Assembly: GCA_963847345.1 (NCBI GenBank)
Contig: CAWJZU010000042.1
Span: 62,001 to 126,000, forward strand
Reading direction: 5' to 3'
Length of the DNA stretch: 64,000 nucleotides
Source of the DNA: DATARH01 sp963847345
Lineage (GTDB): Bacteria; Pseudomonadota; Alphaproteobacteria; ATCC43930; CGMCC-115725
The notes under the pieces were generated by a model. That model saw nothing but the letters and a program-made list of their open reading frames with translations, was not told where the DNA came from and made no database searches. Below are positions 47,128 to 55,503 of the stretch, piece after piece (the stretch's first letter is position 1; each line of letters starts with the position of its first letter). The translations under genes were made by a program, and so were the position numbers.

Positions 47128-48052
47128 ATGGCGTTCGTTTCCGAACAGAGCCCGATCGCTTGCTCGCCGCCGGCGCCCCGGGGTTCGCGGCGCTGCGGCG
47201 GCGACTGGCTGCGCTTTGCCGCGCAGCTGCCGATCCTGCCGCTGGCGATCCTGGTGCCGTTCGTGCTGATCGCGGCGTTCGCGCCGGCCGATCGCCCCCT
47301 ACGATCCGACCGAGCCGATGCCCGGCGCCAGGATCTTCGATCCGCCGTTCTGGGTCGCGGGCGCCAATCCGCGCGGCGCTGCTCGGCACCGACTTTCAGG
47401 GCCGCGACGTGCTCAGCCGGCTGATCTACGGGGCACAGCGTGTCGCTGATCGTCGGGGTGACCGGAACCATCGTCGCCGGCAGCATCGGGACGACGCTGG
47501 GCATCCTGTCCGGCTATCTCGGCGGCTGGGTCGACCAGGCGATCATGCGGGTCGACCGACGCCTGGCTGGCGCTGCCGGCGCTGGTGTTCGCGATCTTTC
47601 TCGCGACGATGGTCGGCCCCAGCATGTGGAACATCATGATCATCCTCGGCGCGGTGTACTGGACGCGCTACGCCCGGGTGATCCGCGGCGAGGTGTTGAG
47701 CCTGCGCGAGCGCGAGTTCGTCAAGCTGTCCGAGATCGCCGGCGCCTCGTCGGCGCGCGTGATCCTGCGCCACATCCTGCCGAACGTGCTCAATTCGGCG
47801 ATGGTGCTGGCCAGCCTGACGATCGGCGTCGTGATCATCGCCGAAGCCTCGCTGTCGTTCCTCGGCGTCGGGGTGCCGCCGCCGCAGCCGGCCTGGGGCT
47901 CGATGCTGGCCGACGGCCGCTCGATGCTGATGGTCGGCGACTGGTGGCTGACCGTCTTGCCCGGCCTGTGCATCATGATGGTGGTGCTGGCGACGCAGCT
48001 GATGGGCGACTGGCTGCGCATCCGGCTCGATCCGCAGCTGCGCAACCTGTAG
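47128..48052 (+). CDS. Dipeptide-type ABC permease (DppC-like), several frame breaks
   Basis: Second permease, about 303 residues, starting MAFVSEQSPIA. LPILPLAILVPFVLIAAFAP, ALLGTDFQGRDVLSRLIYG (the GTDxxGRDxxSR signature), VGVTGTIVAGSIGTTLGILS, YARVIRGEVLSLREREFVKL (EAA loop) and EASLSFLGVGVPPPQPAWGS are diagnostic of the DppC/OppC group. Breaks lie near 47150-47200, 47290, 47378, 47440 and 47558; the last 160 residues are in one frame. It pairs with the DppB-like protein to form the translocation channel. Confidence 0.86.
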
Positions 48053-48065
48053 CGGAGGCGCTCGA

Positions 48066-49067
48066 ATGGCGCCGCTGCTTCAGGTCAGCGACCTGCACAC
48101 GCATTACGTCTCGTTCGGCGGCGAGCGCGTCGTCAAGGCGGTCGACGGCGTCAGCTTCACGTTGGACGAGGGCGAAACGCTTGGGCTGGTCGGCGAATCC
48201 GGCTGCGGCAAGACGACGACCTGCCAGTCGGTGGTCAATCTGCTGCCGGCCGCGGCGCGCATTGTCGGCGGCTCGATCAGCTTCATGGGCGATGAGCTGA
48301 CGACGATGCGGCCGCGCGAGATGCGACACATCCGCGGCGCCCAGATCGCGATGATTCTGCAAGACCCGATGGCTTCGCTGAACCCGCTGTTCAGCATCTA
48401 CCGTCAGGTGATGGAGCCGGCCTATTACCATCGGGCGCTGCGCGGCGGGTCGCTGCGCGAGCGGGTGCGCGAGCTGTTGAACGCGGTGCGCATCCCCTCG
48501 CCGGCGATGCGGATGCGCGAGTATCCGCACCAGATGTCGGGCGGCATGCGGCAGCGCATCGTCGGCGCGATCGCGCTCGCCGGCGGCCCGAAGCTGATCA
48601 TCGCCGACGAGCCGACGACCAATCTCGACGTCACGATCCAGGCGCAATATCTCGACCTCTTGCGCGAATTGCAGGAGCAGACCGGGGTCGCGATCATCTT
48701 CGTCACGCACAATCTCGGGATCGTCGCGCGCATGTGCGACAAGCTCGCGGTGATGTATGCCGGCAAGATCGTCGAGGCCGGCAGCGTGCGCCAGCTGTTC
48801 AACGGCGGCCGGCACCCCTACACGAAGGCGCTGCTCGGCTCGATGCCGCGGCTCGGCAGCAAGGAGAAGCTGCTCGCGATCCCGGGCCAGCCGCCCGATC
48901 TCGCGACCTTGCCGCCGGGCTGCGCCTTCCATCCGCGCTGTCCCGAAGCGTTGCCGGAATGTGCCGGCGAAACAGCCGCCCGAGGTGCCGATCGCCCAAT
49001 CGTGGTCGGCGCGGTGCTGGCTGGCCGCAAACGACGCGCCGGACATCGCAACCCCATTCTCGGGTGA
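48066..49067 (+). CDS. ABC transporter ATP-binding protein (DppD-like)
   Basis: ATPase subunit of the peptide/nickel-type importer, 333 residues. Walker A GESGCGKTTTCQS, Q-loop ILQDPMASLNP, signature MSGGMRQRIVGAI, Walker B LIIADEPTTNLDV, H-loop FVTHNLG, and the oligopeptide-type C-terminal cysteine-rich motif GCAFHPRCP. One break near 48969 changes the final 30 residues: the alternative frame reads CAGKQPPEVPIAQSWSARCW. The nominal stop TGA 49067 lies 16 bases before the next start. Confidence 0.9.
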   Translation: MAPLLQVSDLHTHYVSFGGERVVKAVDGVSFTLDEGETLGLVGESGCGKTTTCQSVVNLLPAAARIVGGSISFMGDELTTMRPREMRHIRGAQIAMILQDPMASLNPLFSIYRQVMEPAYYHRALRGGSLRERVRELLNAVRIPSPAMRMREYPHQMSGGMRQRIVGAIALAGGPKLIIADEPTTNLDVTIQAQYLDLLRELQEQTGVAIIFVTHNLGIVARMCDKLAVMYAGKIVEAGSVRQLFNGGRHPYTKALLGSMPRLGSKEKLLAIPGQPPDLATLPPGCAFHPRCPEALPECAGETAARGADRPIVVGAVLAGRKRRAGHRNPILG

Positions 49068-49083
49068 CTGCCCGGAGGACCGC

Positions 49084-50054
49084 CATGCCGCAGCCGCTGC
49101 TGGAAATTGACGAGCCTGACAAAGCATTTCCCGGTCACGACGGCGCTGTTTCCGCGGCGGCAGATCGCCTGGGTCAAGGCCGTCGACGGCATCGATTTCT
49201 CGATCGAGCCTGGCGAGACGGTCGGGGTCATCGGCGAATCCGGCTGCGGCAAGACGACGACGTCGAAGCTGATCCTGCTGCAGGAAGAGCCGACCGCCGG
49301 CGCAATCCGCTACGACGGACGCAATGTCGGCGAGCTTGCCGGGTCGGATCTGATGCGCTACCGCCGCGAAGTGCAGGTCGTATTTCAGGACCCTTACAGC
49401 TCGCTGAGCCCGCGCATGCGGGTCAGCGAAATCATCGCCGAACCGTTGCAGATCCACACCGAGATGACTCGCCAGGAGCAGCGCGAACGGGTCGCCGAGG
49501 TGCTGGAACTGGTCGGACTGCGCCCGGAAGTGGCGAAGCTCTTTCCGCACGAATTCTCGGGCGGGCAGCGGCAGCGCGTCGCAATCGCCCGCGCGCTCGT
49601 CACGAACACGCGGCTGATCGTGCTCGACGAGCCGGTTTCGGCGCTCGATATCTCGATCCGCGCCCAGATCATGAACCAGCTGGAAGAGCTGCAGGATCAG
49701 CTCGGGGTTTCCTACCTGTTCATCGGCCACGACCTGGCGACCGTCGCGCATATCAGCCACCGCATCGCGGTCATGTATCTCGGCAAGATCGTCGAACTGG
49801 CCGAGGCGTTGGAGCTGTGCCACGAGCCGCTCCACCCCTACACTCAGGCGCTTTTTACCGCGGCCCTGCCGGCTCATCCGGACGAGAAGCACGAAAGGCT
49901 GACGATCTCGGGCGAAGTGCCGAGCGCCTTATCGCCGCCGTCCGGGTGCCGCTTCCACACGCGCTGTCCGAAGGCGATGACGCGTTGCTCGGTCGATGAG
50001 CCGCTGCGCAAGGACGTGTCCCGCGGCCACAGCGTCGCCTGTCATCTATACTGA
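49084..50054 (+). CDS. ABC transporter ATP-binding protein (DppF-like), one frame break
   Basis: Second ATPase of the importer, about 323 residues. ATG 49084 begins MPQPLLEID; one extra base near 49111 separates this from SLTKHFPVTTALFPRRQ, the true continuation. Walker A GESGCGKTTTSKLI, Q-loop VFQDPYSSLSPRM, signature FSGGQRQRVAIA, Walker B LIVLDEPVSALDI, H-loop FIGHDLATV, and C-terminal GCRFHTRCPKAM are present. A complete SBP-B-C-D-F set is thus encoded in transport order. Confidence 0.9.
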
Positions 50055-50573
50055 TACCGCTTGGGTTGATTGCTTTGGCGCGGTCGTCGTGAACCGGACG
50101 TCGCGTGGTGCGTTCAGCCTGTGATCAACGATCTGAGCCGCAACCGTCGGCAAATGGAATGGTCGGGCGACCGCCGCATATTTCATACCGCGATTCGCAC
50201 TCGGGAATAAGCTGAAAGAAAAAGAATCCGTATGTCCAGCCGCGATGAATCTCGGTTTTTCACGCTCGCGAGCTCCTTGATACGGTAAGACGCCGTGCTA
50301 CGGCCGTCGCGCAAATTCGACCCCTGCTCCCTAAAACGATTTTGGTTGGTAAATTCGAGATTACCCTGGGCGCGGTGCTGCTGGACCACACGCGTCGTTC
50401 GCTACTGGCCCGCCGAACCATATCGAAACGCCGCCTGTTCGGGGTGTAGGACCAGACAGGTTTTTGCTTTTGGCGTGGGGACAGCTCTGGTCCGCCGGCG
50501 TTTATTGATGATGTCGCGGCAGCGCGCCCATCCGCCGCGATTATCCCGATCGGTGGAACTGGATTACAGACTA
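50055..50573. other. Intergenic region after the ABC operon
   Basis: About 520 bases without a gene I can support. A stretch near 50290-50340 superficially resembles a tRNA T-arm on the minus strand but no acceptor or anticodon stem can be built. Convergent transcription ends here. Confidence 0.4.
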
Positions 50574-51002
50574 TCAGGACGCCGGGAGATACTTGCCCCC
50601 CTCGCGGCGAACCTGATTTCGTTTGGTAAGCGCGGTAAGTGCGTTCGACACCGACATCTCACCGGACTTATCGCCCTTCAACCCCATGCGCTCCAGGATT
50701 TCGCCTCGAGATAGGCCATTCCCTTCGCGGATCAGGTTCAGCAGCTCCTCGCGCCTGCTGCCGCGACGAACACGCGTTTGGCGCACCGCCGAAGCACCTG
50801 CACCTCGTGTCGCTTTGCCGGTCTTCGCTGCTTCGTAGGCTTCGATAGCGGCGAATTCACGATTGATCTCGTCAAGCTTCCGCTGCAGCTCCTGCTGCTG
50901 GTCAAACACCTGCTCGCGCTCGGCGCGGAGCCGGTCCCGCTCGCGGGTCATGAAATCGGAAAAATGCTCGCCGCCCATCCCGCCTTTGCCATTATCGGAC
51001 AT
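50574..51002 (-). CDS. Coiled-coil winged-helix protein of unknown function
   Basis: 142 residues from ATG 51002 (MSDNGKGGMGGEHFSDFMT), with GGAGGGAAC upstream; the longer frame to 51215 lacks support. Residues about 20-60 form a heptad-rich coiled coil (RERDRLRAEREQVFDQQQEL). Residues 85-140 look like a winged helix: LLNLIREGNGLSRGEILERM, then KGDKSGEMSVSNALTALTKR and a basic wing. Proteins of this layout recur near mobile DNA in rhizobial-type genomes; a DNA-binding, possibly silencing, role is inferred, not shown. Confidence 0.7.
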   Translation of the reverse strand: MSDNGKGGMGGEHFSDFMTRERDRLRAEREQVFDQQQELQRKLDEINREFAAIEAYEAAKTGKATRGAGASAVRQTRVRRGSRREELLNLIREGNGLSRGEILERMGLKGDKSGEMSVSNALTALTKRNQVRREGGKYLPAS

Positions 51003-51652
51003 TCGTTCCCTCCGTGGTGTGCATCCGAGAGATGGATGTAAGTGTTCTTGCCGCCTTTGTACAGCGATTCGAGGTTCGAGAAAATGAATATTTTTCTGAC
51101 AAGCGAGAACGATGCGCTCGGATGCGCCGAACGATGCGCCAACTTGCTCCGGTATGCTCTGCGCCGTGTGCTCCACAGCCACGTCGATTTGCTGCATCCT
51201 GAGGCTGGCAAGCAACAGATCTTACGGAGGCCGCCGGGCTCCACACGACTTAAACCCACGTCAAACGCCTTTTCGGATATCGAGAATCCGCTGCGAGGCG
51301 ATCATTTATTTGTCGCGGACGGAATGCGCAAGGCGTGCTTGCGAAGCATGTCGAAGATATCAGACACCCCATCAGGACAGGATCGTATGTTCGCGATTCG
51401 CTTTTATGTCCCCCTTCGGTGAGGTGATCATCCGCCCGGATCGTCAGTCCGTGCGGCGGGGAACAGAGGGATCTGCTCCGCGTCTTGAATGAATCCTTCT
51501 CGATCATTCGCTGATTCGGCCGAAACAAGGTGTCTGACAAGGAGGCCCTATTGCCCTGCCCGCTGCGCCACCCGACATCATCGGCCAAGCCTCCCCCGGT
51601 CTCGCCTCGGAGCAATGGGTGGAGCCGGCCACCCCCATCGAGGAACCCGCGA
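51003..51652. other. Intergenic region upstream of the cyclase pair
   Basis: 650 bases with only overlapping short open frames on both strands, none with recognisable sequence. Composition is less G+C-rich around 51060-51420 than in neighbouring genes. It may hold a remnant gene, but I see nothing I can name. Confidence 0.4.
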
Positions 51653-51982
51653 ATGTGCCGTTCTGTATTCTGTATAGCCGCGCTGCTGGCCGCCGCCGGG
51701 CTCGCGGCCGCGCGTGCCCAGCCCGTCGCGGTGCCGGCCCCGCCGGGCTACGCGATCAATCCGCCGGTGACCGACAGCCCGTTGCAACAACAAATCCTGC
51801 GCAACTATCGCAGCGACTTGCAGCAGACGCAGCGCGAACTGGCGGTGCGCAACCCGTCGGGAGCGAGCCGCGAACAGGTCGATGTGATGCATCAACTGAA
51901 CACCGTGAACTCCTCGCTGACTCCGGTGCCTGCGTTGCCGGCCACGGCACCCGCAGCGCCGGAAGCGGCGCCGTTTCGGTGA
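51653..51982 (+). CDS. Small secreted or periplasmic protein, unknown
   Basis: 109 residues. ATG 51653 follows CGAGGAACC; earlier codons in the frame do not fit. Sec signal peptide MCRSVFCIAALLAAAGLAAA with an AQ/A-type cleavage near residue 22, then a proline-rich stretch and a helical part (LQQQILRNYRSDLQQTQREL). A cysteine at the start of the hydrophobic region is not a lipobox. Its TGA overlaps the GTG of the cyclase gene, so the pair is translationally coupled. Function unknown; it could be a partner of the cyclase or of a membrane sensor. Confidence 0.68.
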   Translation: MCRSVFCIAALLAAAGLAAARAQPVAVPAPPGYAINPPVTDSPLQQQILRNYRSDLQQTQRELAVRNPSGASREQVDVMHQLNTVNSSLTPVPALPATAPAAPEAAPFR

Positions 51983-53220
51983 TCGCTGCGCATCCCGACG
52001 CGGCCATGCCGTATGGGCCGCTCGCCAACCACAGCGGCGGCGACGCGCTCACGGCGGCGGCGCCGCGCCTCAACGCCTGGCTTCTCACCGAGGGTCGCTT
52101 TCTGACCGACAACGGCGAGCTGTTCGGCGCGTTTAGCGATCGTGTTCTTTCCGCCGGAATGCCGCTCGACCGCGCCTCGCTGCACTCGCGTGCACTGCAC
52201 CCGCGGTATCGCGGCGTGTCGCGAATCTGGAAACCCGGCGAGAAGCTGTCGGAGCAGTTTCTCGACCACGGCCTGGAAAAGACCGCGACATATCTCGAAA
52301 GCCCGGTGCGGGAAGTGACGCGCAGCCACCGCCGGCTCGACTGGCGACTTGACCGCGATGGTATGCTGCCGTTCGCGATCCTCGAGGAGTTGCGCGAGGA
52401 AGGCTACACTCATTACGCGATCGCGCCGGTGCCGTTCGCGGCGGGGCCGGTCAACGCGCTCTCCTGGGCGACCAGGCGTCCCGGTGGTTTCCCGCCCGAG
52501 GCGCTGGGCCTGATGGACGCGTTGCTGCCGACCTACTCCGCAGTAACCGAATCGAAGACCCTGGTGCGGTTTGTCGAAAACCTGCTGAGCACCTATGTCG
52601 GGCACGAGCCAAGCCAGCTGATCCTTGAAGGGCAAGTCCGCCGCGGCGACGTGCGCACGATCACCGCCGCGATCATGCTGATCGATCTGCGCGATTTCAC
52701 GATGCTGACGAACATTCTCGCGCCACGCGCCGTGGTTCGGCTGCTCAACGAGTATTTCGACTGCGTTTTCCAGCCGGTCCGCGCCAATGGCGGGGAGGTC
52801 CTCGAGATCATGGGCGACGGCGTGCTCGCGATCTTCCGGCACGAAGGACGCGAGGACGGCGGGGCGGCATGCCGGGCGGCGCTGAACGCGGCGCAGCAGG
52901 CGCTTCGGGCGTTGGCCGAGCGCAACCGCAGGATGCCGGACGGCGGGCCGGTGCTGCAGGCCGGTCTGGCGCTGCATTACGGCACGGTGTCCTACGGCAA
53001 TATCGGGGCCGGCGACCGTCTCGATTTCACGGTGATCGGCGCCGATGTCAACCTGACGAGCCGCATCGAGCAGTTCAATCGGCAGCTCGACCGGGCATTG
53101 ATCATGTCGCAGGCTTTCGCCGAGAAGCTGGGACGGCCGGTGTGGGAGATCGGACACTACGAGTTGCGCGGTTTCGCCAAGCTGCACCGCCTGTTCGAAC
53201 TGCCGCCTGAAGAATCATAG
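51979..53220 (+). CDS. Class III adenylate/guanylate cyclase
   Basis: Nucleotide cyclase, about 413 residues. The N-terminal 220 residues form a conserved all-alpha/beta input region (LNAWLLTEGRFLTDNGELFG; SRIWKPGEKLSEQFLDHGL) common in alphaproteobacterial cyclases. The catalytic domain has both metal aspartates, in MLIDLRDFTMLT and IMGDGVLAIF, and the transition-state Asn and Arg in VNLTSRIEQF. The residue that normally is Lys in adenylyl cyclases (K-F-I-G-D) is Glu here (E-I-M-G-D), as in guanylyl cyclases; the second specificity position is Thr. GTG 51979 overlaps the previous stop; ATG 52006 is an alternative start. No transmembrane helix is seen. Confidence 0.9.
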   Translation: MIAAHPDAAMPYGPLANHSGGDALTAAAPRLNAWLLTEGRFLTDNGELFGAFSDRVLSAGMPLDRASLHSRALHPRYRGVSRIWKPGEKLSEQFLDHGLEKTATYLESPVREVTRSHRRLDWRLDRDGMLPFAILEELREEGYTHYAIAPVPFAAGPVNALSWATRRPGGFPPEALGLMDALLPTYSAVTESKTLVRFVENLLSTYVGHEPSQLILEGQVRRGDVRTITAAIMLIDLRDFTMLTNILAPRAVVRLLNEYFDCVFQPVRANGGEVLEIMGDGVLAIFRHEGREDGGAACRAALNAAQQALRALAERNRRMPDGGPVLQAGLALHYGTVSYGNIGAGDRLDFTVIGADVNLTSRIEQFNRQLDRALIMSQAFAEKLGRPVWEIGHYELRGFAKLHRLFELPPEES

Positions 53221-53244
53221 CCCGGTTTTCATCGAGGTCGGAGG

Positions 53245-53688
53245 TCAACGCCGCGAGGCGAAGAAGCGGCGTAGCAGGTCGCCGGCGGCGCGCTCGGCGA
53301 TGCCACCATAGATCTCGGGCCGGTGGTGGCAGGTTGGCTGGTCGAAGATGCGGGGACCGTGCTCGATGCCGCCGCCCTTCGGATCGTAGGCCCCGAAATA
53401 CAGCCGGCGGATGCGCGACAGACCGATCGCTGCGGCGCACATCGGGCAGGGTTCGAGCGTCACGTACAGGTCGCAGCCGTGCAGCTGCTTGGCTCCGAGC
53501 CGGACGGCGCCGGCGCGCAACACCAGCATCTCGGCGTGCGCGAGGGGATCGCGGTCGCGCTCGACCCGGTTCCCGGATGCGGCGAGAACGGCGCCGGCCG
53601 GATTAAGCAGCACCGCGCCGACCGGCACCTCGCCTTGTTCCGCGGCGGCGGTGGCCTCGGCGAGAGCCACGGCCATTGCCCTCGGCAT
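53245..53688 (-). CDS. tadA: tRNA adenosine(34) deaminase-like nucleoside deaminase
   Basis: Zinc-dependent deaminase converting A34 to inosine in tRNA-Arg. HAEMLV at 51-56 (Zn His and catalytic Glu) and PCPMC at 80-84 (two Zn Cys) define the site; GEVPVGAVLLNP precedes. Chosen start ATG 53688 (MPRAMAVALAEATAAAE) gives 147 residues, the usual length; ATG 53727 adds 13 residues. It is divergent from rluB. Similar guanine/cytosine deaminases cannot be fully excluded, but the tail (GIEHGPRIFDQPTCHHRPEI) fits TadA. Confidence 0.88.
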   Translation of the reverse strand: MPRAMAVALAEATAAAEQGEVPVGAVLLNPAGAVLAASGNRVERDRDPLAHAEMLVLRAGAVRLGAKQLHGCDLYVTLEPCPMCAAAIGLSRIRRLYFGAYDPKGGGIEHGPRIFDQPTCHHRPEIYGGIAERAAGDLLRRFFASRR

Positions 53689-53753
53689 TGCACCGTGTCC
53701 CGTCTGGCCTATCTGCACATTGTGCATGCAAGCGCGCCCGCCCGCTGTCTCAG

Positions 53754-54566
53754 ATGATGCCGAATACCCAACCAACGCCTTCCACCTCGACTGCACATGG
53801 TCAACCCGAACGCATCGCCAAGGCGATCGCGCGCGCCGGGCTGTGCTCGCGGCGCGATGCCGAACGATGGATCGCCGAGGGCCGGGTCGCCGTCGACGGC
53901 GAGATCCTGACCAGCCCAGCCGTTACCGTCACCGCCGACAGCGACATCCGGGTGGACGGCAAAAAGCTGCCGGAACCGGAGCGGCCTCGTCTGTGGCGCT
54001 ATCACAAATCGGTCGGGCTCGTCACAACCCATCGCGACGAGAAGGGCCGACCGACAGTGTTCGGCGCCGTGCCGGCGGGTCTGCCGCGGCTGATCTCGGT
54101 CGGAAGGCTCGACCTGAATTCCGAAGGGCTGCTGCTGCTGACCAATGACGGCGCGCTGGCACGCCGCCTCGAACTGCCGGCGACCGGCTGGGTGCGGCGC
54201 TATCGCGTGCGGGTGCATGGCGCGGTCGATGAGGCCCGGCTCGCGGGGCTGGCCCGCGGCGTCGCGATGGACGGCGTCGCCTACGGCCCGATCCGCGCCG
54301 CGCTCGACCGCACGCAAGGGTCGAACGCCTGGCTGACCCTGTCGCTGCAGGAAGGCAAGAACCGCGAGGTTCGCCGTGTTCTCGAACACCTTGGCTATTC
54401 GGTGACGCGGCTGATCCGGGTCGCCTACGGTCCGTTTCAGCTCGGCCATCTGGAGCGCGGCGCGATCGAGGAGGTGCCGGCCAAGGTATTGCGCGAACAG
54501 CTGGGCTCCTCGTTCGCCGTTCCCGGAGCGCGCAGCACGGGCCGGCGGCGCGGCGCCGCCTCATGA
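53754..54566 (+). CDS. rluB: Pseudouridine synthase, RsuA/RluB/E/F family
   Basis: Modifies 23S rRNA (RluB-like). An N-terminal S4 RNA-binding domain (ERIAKAIARAGLCSRRDAER) is followed by the catalytic domain with SVGRLDLNSEGLLLLTNDG (Asp nucleophile in GRLD). Further motifs are VRRYRVRVHG, LQEGKNREVRRVLEHLGY and TRLIRVAYGPFQLG. Start ATG 53754 gives 270 residues; the frame is open further upstream into the tadA promoter. The gene is probably co-transcribed with rsmD about 320 bases downstream. The RluB label is the closest subfamily guess among RluB, RluE and RluF. Confidence 0.9.
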   Translation: MMPNTQPTPSTSTAHGQPERIAKAIARAGLCSRRDAERWIAEGRVAVDGEILTSPAVTVTADSDIRVDGKKLPEPERPRLWRYHKSVGLVTTHRDEKGRPTVFGAVPAGLPRLISVGRLDLNSEGLLLLTNDGALARRLELPATGWVRRYRVRVHGAVDEARLAGLARGVAMDGVAYGPIRAALDRTQGSNAWLTLSLQEGKNREVRRVLEHLGYSVTRLIRVAYGPFQLGHLERGAIEEVPAKVLREQLGSSFAVPGARSTGRRRGAAS

Positions 54567-54888
54567 CCGGCCCGGCTTCGGCGATGCGGCCGAACAGTAG
54601 CTTGAACGGTCAATCATTGCGTTCTCGCGAATGAGGGCGTTCGCTGCTGTGTTCTTGCTGAAATATGCGTTCTGCCGTTTTTCAGTGGGTTGCGCACAGA
54701 ACGCGGGCATAGCCGAGCGAGTCGAAATCAGCCATTCGTGGTTCATATATCTGCAACTGTTTGGCCCATCATACTAGCCTTGAGGATGTACCCCTCTCAC
54801 TCTCATTCAAGCCTCCATGCAGACCACTCGAAGATCCGGGCGGCACGAGTGGTGTCGGCGCGATGCGGCGGCGCTCCCGAATTCAGCG
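54567..54888. other. Intergenic region rluB-rsmD
   Basis: About 320 bases. It contains a moderately A+T-richer segment with GCGTTCTCGCGAATGAGGGC-like words, perhaps an old intergenic repeat, but no clear gene or terminator. Confidence 0.35.
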
Positions 54889-55503
54889 ATGCGCTCGTCT
54901 GATCCGGCGCGGCGCGGCCTGCGCGTCGTTGGCGGTATCCATCGCGGGCGCCGGCTTGTAGTTCCACCCAACGACGCGGTAAGGCCGACCAGCGATCGCG
55001 CCCGCGAGGCGTTGTTCAACATCCTGTCGCATGGTGGTTTCGCGGCGGGAGGACTGCCATTCGCCGAGCGGCCGGTGCTCGACGCCTTTGCCGGCACCGG
55101 CGCTTTCGGCATCGAAGCGCTGTCGCGCGGCGCCAGCGCCGCCGCGTTTATCGACAACGGGCGTGAGGCGCTCGCAGCGCTGCGCCGCAACGTCAGAGCG
55201 CTCGGGGAGGAGGACCGGGTGTATATCGTCACGGGCGACGCAACTCGGCCGCCGCGCGCCGTGTTCGCTTGCGCGGTGGCGTATCTCGACCCGCCCTATG
55301 GCAGCGGTCTCGCGGCCGCGGCGCTGCCGGCGCTGGCGGCGGCCGGATGGTTCGCGGCCGAGGCGCTGGCTATTGTCGAACTGGCGGTTGCCGAGGAATG
55401 GACGCCGCTTTCCGGGTTCACGCCGCTCGATGAGCGTGTTTATGGTGCGGCCCGGCTCGTCTTTCTGCGTTACGACCAGGGCCTTCGAGGAGACCGGCGA
55501 TGA
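54889..55503 (+). CDS. rsmD: 16S rRNA (guanine966-N2)-methyltransferase RsmD
   Basis: SAM-dependent rRNA methyltransferase, 204 residues. RVVGGIHRGRRLVVPPNDAV, RPTSDRAREALFNILSHG, the SAM motif LDAFAGTGAFGIEALSRGA and the catalytic YLDPPYGSGLA are all diagnostic. Start ATG 54889 was preferred; the open frame begins 24 codons earlier with non-homologous text. The stop overlaps the next ATG by four bases. Confidence 0.92.
   Translation: MRSSDPARRGLRVVGGIHRGRRLVVPPNDAVRPTSDRAREALFNILSHGGFAAGGLPFAERPVLDAFAGTGAFGIEALSRGASAAAFIDNGREALAALRRNVRALGEEDRVYIVTGDATRPPRAVFACAVAYLDPPYGSGLAAAALPALAAAGWFAAEALAIVELAVAEEWTPLSGFTPLDERVYGAARLVFLRYDQGLRGDRR

Noticed and set aside
47973..49892. 639-residue minus-strand open frame
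   Set aside because: Antisense to two clear ABC ATPase genes; no family motifs.
50290..50345. Possible tRNA on the minus strand
   Set aside because: A T-arm-like GGGGTCGAATTT is present but no acceptor, D or anticodon stems can be formed.
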